Source: JAWXUK01 sp044432725 (GTDB lineage: Bacteria; Bacillota; Clostridia; Oscillospirales; Oscillospiraceae). From it: a DNA stretch of 9,884 nucleotides. A program made the translations under genes and the position numbers. The notes under the pieces were generated by a model. The model saw only the letters and a list, made by a program, of their open reading frames with translations. It was not told the origin of the DNA and made no database searches. The stretch covers positions 1 through 9,884 of the forward strand of contig JAWXUL010000054.1 in the NCBI GenBank assembly GCA_044432725.1, in the 5' to 3' direction. This document shows positions 6,985-9,884 of this stretch, one piece after another; within the stretch, counting starts at the first letter, position 1; the number at the start of each line of letters is the position of its first letter.

Positions 6985-7953
6985 ATGACAGAAATGAGAG
7001 CAGCGGATAACCCCTTGACACAATCAAAATTCAGACGTTTCAGGAAAGAACTCGCCAAAGATTTTAAGAAGAACAAAGTGGTTTATTTCATGGCAATCCC
7101 CGTGATAGCATATTACCTTATTTTCCATTACGGTCCTATGGGAGGGTTGGTGATCGCATTTAAAGACTATCGCCCTGGACGTGGCATCTGGGGTAGTGAC
7201 TGGGCTGGAATGTATGGTTTCCAACATTTTTACGATTTCTTTTCCAGTTCCTATTTTTGGCGACTTGTACAGAATACCATCACTATTTCTGTGGTGAGTA
7301 TTGTAGTGGGTTTTCCTATGCCCATTATTCTTGCCTTGCTTTTGAATGAAATCAAAAATGCTAATTTTAAAAAATCGGTGCAAACCATTACCTATATGCC
7401 CCACTTTATTTCTGTGGTGGTTATGTCAGGTATTATCCGAGAAATGGTAGGGACAGAAGGGATTGTTACCTCATTTTTAGGGATATTTGGCTATGACCGT
7501 GGTAATTTATTAAATCATGCGGAATATTTTGTCAGTATTTTTGTAGGTAGTAATGTCTGGCAAAATCTTGGCTGGGGAGCAATCATCTACCTTGCTGCCT
7601 TAGCTGGAGTGTCAGAAGAATTGTATGAAGCAGCTCGGATTGACGGAGCAAACAGGTGGCAACAAGTTTGGAATGTGACTCTGCCAAGCATTGCTCCTAC
7701 CATCACCATTATGCTGATTATGCGTGTGGGGAATGTCATGTCCGTGGGATATGAAAAAGTCATGTTACTGTATAGCCCAGGGATTTATGAAACAGCAGAC
7801 GTGATTTCAACCTATATTTATCGTTCAGGTATTGCAGGTAGTCGAACAAGCTATTCTACTGCCATTGGCATGTTTAACTCTGTGATTAACTTTGCCCTTC
7901 TTGTCGTGGCAAACAAAGTAGGTAAAAAGCTGAACGAAACTGGATTATGGTAA
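6985..7953 (+). CDS. ABC transporter permease 1 (LplB-like, CUT1 family)
   Basis: This is one of two membrane-spanning subunits that form the sugar channel; it pairs with the product of the gene at 7966 and is driven by an ATPase not encoded here. The protein is 322 aa with a basic cytoplasmic N-terminus and about six membrane segments (the first at about 32-50). The permease EAA loop is clear: EAARIDGANRWQQVW followed by LP, with EAA at about 215-217, Gly 221 and Leu-Pro 233-234. The C-terminus KLNETGLW is typical of LplB-like proteins. The ATG at 6985 is chosen because AAGGAGG (6969-6975) lies nine bases upstream. A TTG at 6949 also opens the frame, but it lies inside the 3' arm of the intercistronic hairpin and has no SD. 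Confidence 0.92.
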   Translation: MTEMRAADNPLTQSKFRRFRKELAKDFKKNKVVYFMAIPVIAYYLIFHYGPMGGLVIAFKDYRPGRGIWGSDWAGMYGFQHFYDFFSSSYFWRLVQNTITISVVSIVVGFPMPIILALLLNEIKNANFKKSVQTITYMPHFISVVVMSGIIREMVGTEGIVTSFLGIFGYDRGNLLNHAEYFVSIFVGSNVWQNLGWGAIIYLAALAGVSEELYEAARIDGANRWQQVWNVTLPSIAPTITIMLIMRVGNVMSVGYEKVMLLYSPGIYETADVISTYIYRSGIAGSRTSYSTAIGMFNSVINFALLVVANKVGKKLNETGLW

Positions 7954-7965
7954 GGAGGAAAAAAG

Positions 7966-8841
7966 ATGAAAAAGAAGAAGCCCTTTGATTTACCTGTGTT
8001 CATTATCACAATAATGCTAGTAATCCTCTGTATCACCACCCTTTACCCTGTTCTTTATGTTGTGTCTGCTTCTCTCAGTGACCCTGATATGTTTGTAGCA
8101 AGTAAGGGGGAATTTATGATTTTCCCCAAAGGATTCAGCTTAGAATCATACAAAAAAGTGTTGGGCATGGATTCTGTCTGGACAGGATATCGGAATACCA
8201 TTTTTTATGTGACAGTAGGCACAGCGATGAACATGGCTATGACGGCGATTGGTGCATATGTCCTCTCTCGCCCTGGCTTGGTGCTTAATCGTGTTCTTGC
8301 TATGATGATTGTCTTTACCATGCAATTTGGTGGAGGAATGATTCCAACTTATATTCTTGTGACTAATTTGTTGGGGAATTCCATCTGGACTTTGCTCATT
8401 CCTGGACTGATTACGACGACCAACCTAATTATTATGAGAACAGGTTTCTCCTCCATCCCTGCTAGCCTAACAGAAGCAGCAGAAATTGACGGAGCAGGAC
8501 ACATTTGTATCTTTACGCAGATAGTTCTTCCTCTTTCAAAGGCAACTCTTGCCGTGATAGCACTGTATTATGGTGTTTCACACTGGAATTCATGGTTTGC
8601 TGCTTCCATTTATTTGCGTGACCGTGATTTGTACCCTCTTCAACTTTTCTTGAAAGAAATCCTCATTGCCAATCAATTAGATGAAGCATTGATGGGTTCT
8701 GATGCGGGTATGTCCACAAGTATCCAAGAAACAATCAAATATGCCGTCATTATGGTGGCAATTATCCCAGTTTTATGTATCTATCCTTTTGTACAGAAAC
8801 AATTTGTCAAAGGTGTGATGATTGGTGGCGTGAAAGGGTAA
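7966..8841 (+). CDS. ABC transporter permease 2 (LplC-like, CUT1 family)
   Basis: This is the second channel subunit of the oligosaccharide importer, an integral membrane protein of 291 aa with about six membrane segments (the first at about 9-33). The family signature FGGGMIPTYI is at about 121-130, and the EAA loop EAAEIDGAG with a following LP at about 170-189 (Gly 176, Leu-Pro 188-189). The C-terminal VKGVMIGGVKG is characteristic of this permease group. AAGGAGG (7952-7958) overlaps the stop codon of permease 1 and lies seven bases before the ATG, so translation is probably coupled. The gene ends in two tandem TAA stops, and a rho-independent terminator follows within 20 nt. No ATP-binding subunit follows, as is usual where one shared MsmX/UgpC-type ATPase serves several importers. 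Confidence 0.92.
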   Translation: MKKKKPFDLPVFIITIMLVILCITTLYPVLYVVSASLSDPDMFVASKGEFMIFPKGFSLESYKKVLGMDSVWTGYRNTIFYVTVGTAMNMAMTAIGAYVLSRPGLVLNRVLAMMIVFTMQFGGGMIPTYILVTNLLGNSIWTLLIPGLITTTNLIIMRTGFSSIPASLTEAAEIDGAGHICIFTQIVLPLSKATLAVIALYYGVSHWNSWFAASIYLRDRDLYPLQLFLKEILIANQLDEALMGSDAGMSTSIQETIKYAVIMVAIIPVLCIYPFVQKQFVKGVMIGGVKG

Positions 8842-8857
8842 TAAAAACATCAAATTT

Positions 8858-8890
8858 AAGTCAGGACATTTTTATGTGCTGACTTTTTTT
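8858..8890 (+). terminator. Rho-independent terminator of the transporter operon
   Basis: AAGTCAG-g-ACA (8858-8868) pairs with TGT-g-CTGACTT (8875-8885) across a 6-nt loop, with a single G:G mismatch. The stem runs directly into a run of seven T (8884-8890). It starts 17 nt after the permease 2 stop and separates the transporter genes from the sulfatase. Confidence 0.85.
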
Positions 8891-8930
8891 GATTGATGTA
8901 ATTGGGTCTAAAATATTATATTTTATATTC

Positions 8931-8958
8931 GTAAAGCGTATAATAAAACATCGCTTAC
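8931..8958 (+). promoter_or_regulatory. Sulfatase promoter -10 with flanking inverted repeat
   Basis: A perfect TATAAT (8939-8944) sits 49 nt before the sulfatase ATG, with a predicted start near 8951. No good -35 is seen at 16-18 nt upstream. The -10 is bracketed by GTAAAGCG (8931-8938) and CGCTTAC (8952-8958): an AAGCG/CGCTT inverted repeat with outer GTA/TAC bases offset by one. This could be an operator closing the promoter. Because a terminator precedes it, this promoter is needed for sulfatase expression beyond read-through. Confidence 0.5.
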
Positions 8959-8993
8959 AGACAAACATTTTATATGATAAAGGAGCGTCCCTC

Positions 8994-9884
8994 ATGAAAA
9001 AACAAATTATCCTCATTATGACCGACACAACTAGAAAAGATATGCTTGGTTGTTATGGAAACTCTGCCATGATTACCCCCAATTTAGACCAATTAGCTTC
9101 TGAAGGCATCAAATACGAGAATGCTTATACCTGTCAACCAGTCTGTGGACCTGCTCGCTCTGCCTTGTTTACAGGGACTTTCCCCCATACCAATGGCATG
9201 GTCACAAACTGTGTTCCTCTGGGGGCAAATGTAAAAACTGTGGGGCAACGTCTCTCTGATAATGGAATACACTGTGGATATATCGGGAAATGGCATTTAG
9301 ATGGGGGCGACTACTTCGGATTTGGGGAATGTGCCGAAGGATTTGACCCAAATTACTGGTATGATATGAAATGCTACTTAGAAGAACTATCCCCAGAAGA
9401 TAGACTGCGTTCTCGACAAATGAAAACAGCATTTGACGAAGATATGTCAGCAGAGTTTACTTATGCAAACCGATGTTCTAATCGAGCATTAAACTTTATT
9501 GATGAGTTTAAAGAGGAAGATTTTTTTCTCACGGTCTCTTATGACGAGCCACATGGTCCTTGCTTGTGTCCAGCTCCTTATAATACTATGTATGAAGGAT
9601 TTAAATTCCCTGATAATCCTAATTTTCAGGATGATTTAAGTAAAAAACCTATGATGCAACAACTTTGGTCTGGAGAAGATATCCACAAGTCTGCCGATGA
9701 ATTGAATCGTCCATCTAGGGAACTTTCTGTGTTTTTAGGCTGTAACTCCTTTGTGGATAGTGAAATTGGACGGGTTTTGGAGAAAATAAAGACTGAAGTT
9801 CCAAATGCATTGGTGATTTTCACTTCAGATCATGGAGATATGCTAGGCGCACATCGCTTACAAATGAAAAATGCAACAGCTTAT
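8994..9884 (+). CDS. Cys-type sulfatase (type I, arylsulfatase family), C-terminus missing
   Basis: This enzyme removes sulfate esters, presumably from sugars. The 297 residues present are the N-terminal part of an alkaline-phosphatase-fold sulfatase; the frame is open to the window end. The sulfatase signature is at 51-61: CGPARSALFTG, where Cys 51 is the residue converted to formylglycine. The second signature GYIGKWHL is at about 95-102. Metal-ligand candidates are Asp 11 in MTDTTR and Asp 279/His 280 in SDHGD. The core starts at residue 5, so there is no signal peptide and the protein should be cytoplasmic. The start is set by AAAGGAG (8979-8985) eight bases upstream. A Cys-type enzyme in an anaerobe needs a radical-SAM maturase (anSME), which is not in the window. 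Sugar and position specificity cannot be told, and related phosphonate monoester hydrolases share the motif, so sulfatase is likely rather than proven. Confidence 0.9.
   Translation, partial: MKKQIILIMTDTTRKDMLGCYGNSAMITPNLDQLASEGIKYENAYTCQPVCGPARSALFTGTFPHTNGMVTNCVPLGANVKTVGQRLSDNGIHCGYIGKWHLDGGDYFGFGECAEGFDPNYWYDMKCYLEELSPEDRLRSRQMKTAFDEDMSAEFTYANRCSNRALNFIDEFKEEDFFLTVSYDEPHGPCLCPAPYNTMYEGFKFPDNPNFQDDLSKKPMMQQLWSGEDIHKSADELNRPSRELSVFLGCNSFVDSEIGRVLEKIKTEVPNALVIFTSDHGDMLGAHRLQMKNATAY

Noticed and set aside
7024..7404. A 126-codon open frame on the minus strand inside permease 1
   Set aside because: It lies wholly opposite a clear permease gene, has no ribosome binding site and no recognisable motif, so it is a shadow frame. 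The same holds for minus-strand frames at 6306-6656 and 5189-5479 and the plus-strand frame at 2554-2877.

Overview
The window reads as low-GC Gram-positive DNA (Bacillota, most likely an anaerobic clostridial or Lachnospiraceae-type bacterium). The grounds are AT-rich intergenic regions, strong AAGGAGG-type ribosome binding sites, a lipoprotein ABC binding protein followed by two LplB/LplC-type permeases with no dedicated ATPase, and a KDG kinase with the C-terminal sequence typical of that group. The genus cannot be fixed from the sequence alone.

Layout, left to right. Positions 1-21 (minus strand) appear to be the first seven codons of a gene that leaves the window. It has its own extended -10 promoter and candidate operators at 19-81. 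Positions 127-4806 (minus strand) are a tight three-gene operon, transcribed right to left: a LacZ-type family 2 glycoside hydrolase, a KDPG-type aldolase (kdgA) and a PfkB-family 2-keto-3-deoxysugar kinase (kdgK), with 12-15 nt gaps. Positions 4807-5219 are a 413-nt divergent regulatory region with a promoter at each end and several palindromes. Positions 5220-8841 (plus strand) encode a lipoprotein sugar-binding protein and two permeases, with an intercistronic stem-loop after the first gene and a rho-independent terminator after the last. A separate promoter then drives a Cys-type sulfatase at 8994, which runs off the right end.

Together the genes look like part of a utilisation locus for a sulfated, uronate- or anhydrosugar-containing glycan. 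The binding protein and permeases would import an oligosaccharide. The sulfatase and the family 2 hydrolase both lack signal peptides, so they would desulfate and trim it in the cytoplasm. The kinase and aldolase would turn a 2-keto-3-deoxy acid into pyruvate and glyceraldehyde 3-phosphate. The pairing of a LacZ-type enzyme, a sulfatase and the KDG branch fits either a glycosaminoglycan or a sulfated red-algal galactan (anhydrogalactose also ends in a 2-keto-3-deoxy acid). The window lacks the polysaccharide lyase or endo-hydrolase, isomerases or dehydrogenases, ATPase, sulfatase-maturing enzyme and regulator that would settle the question. No RNA genes, insertion sequences, CRISPR arrays or origins were seen.
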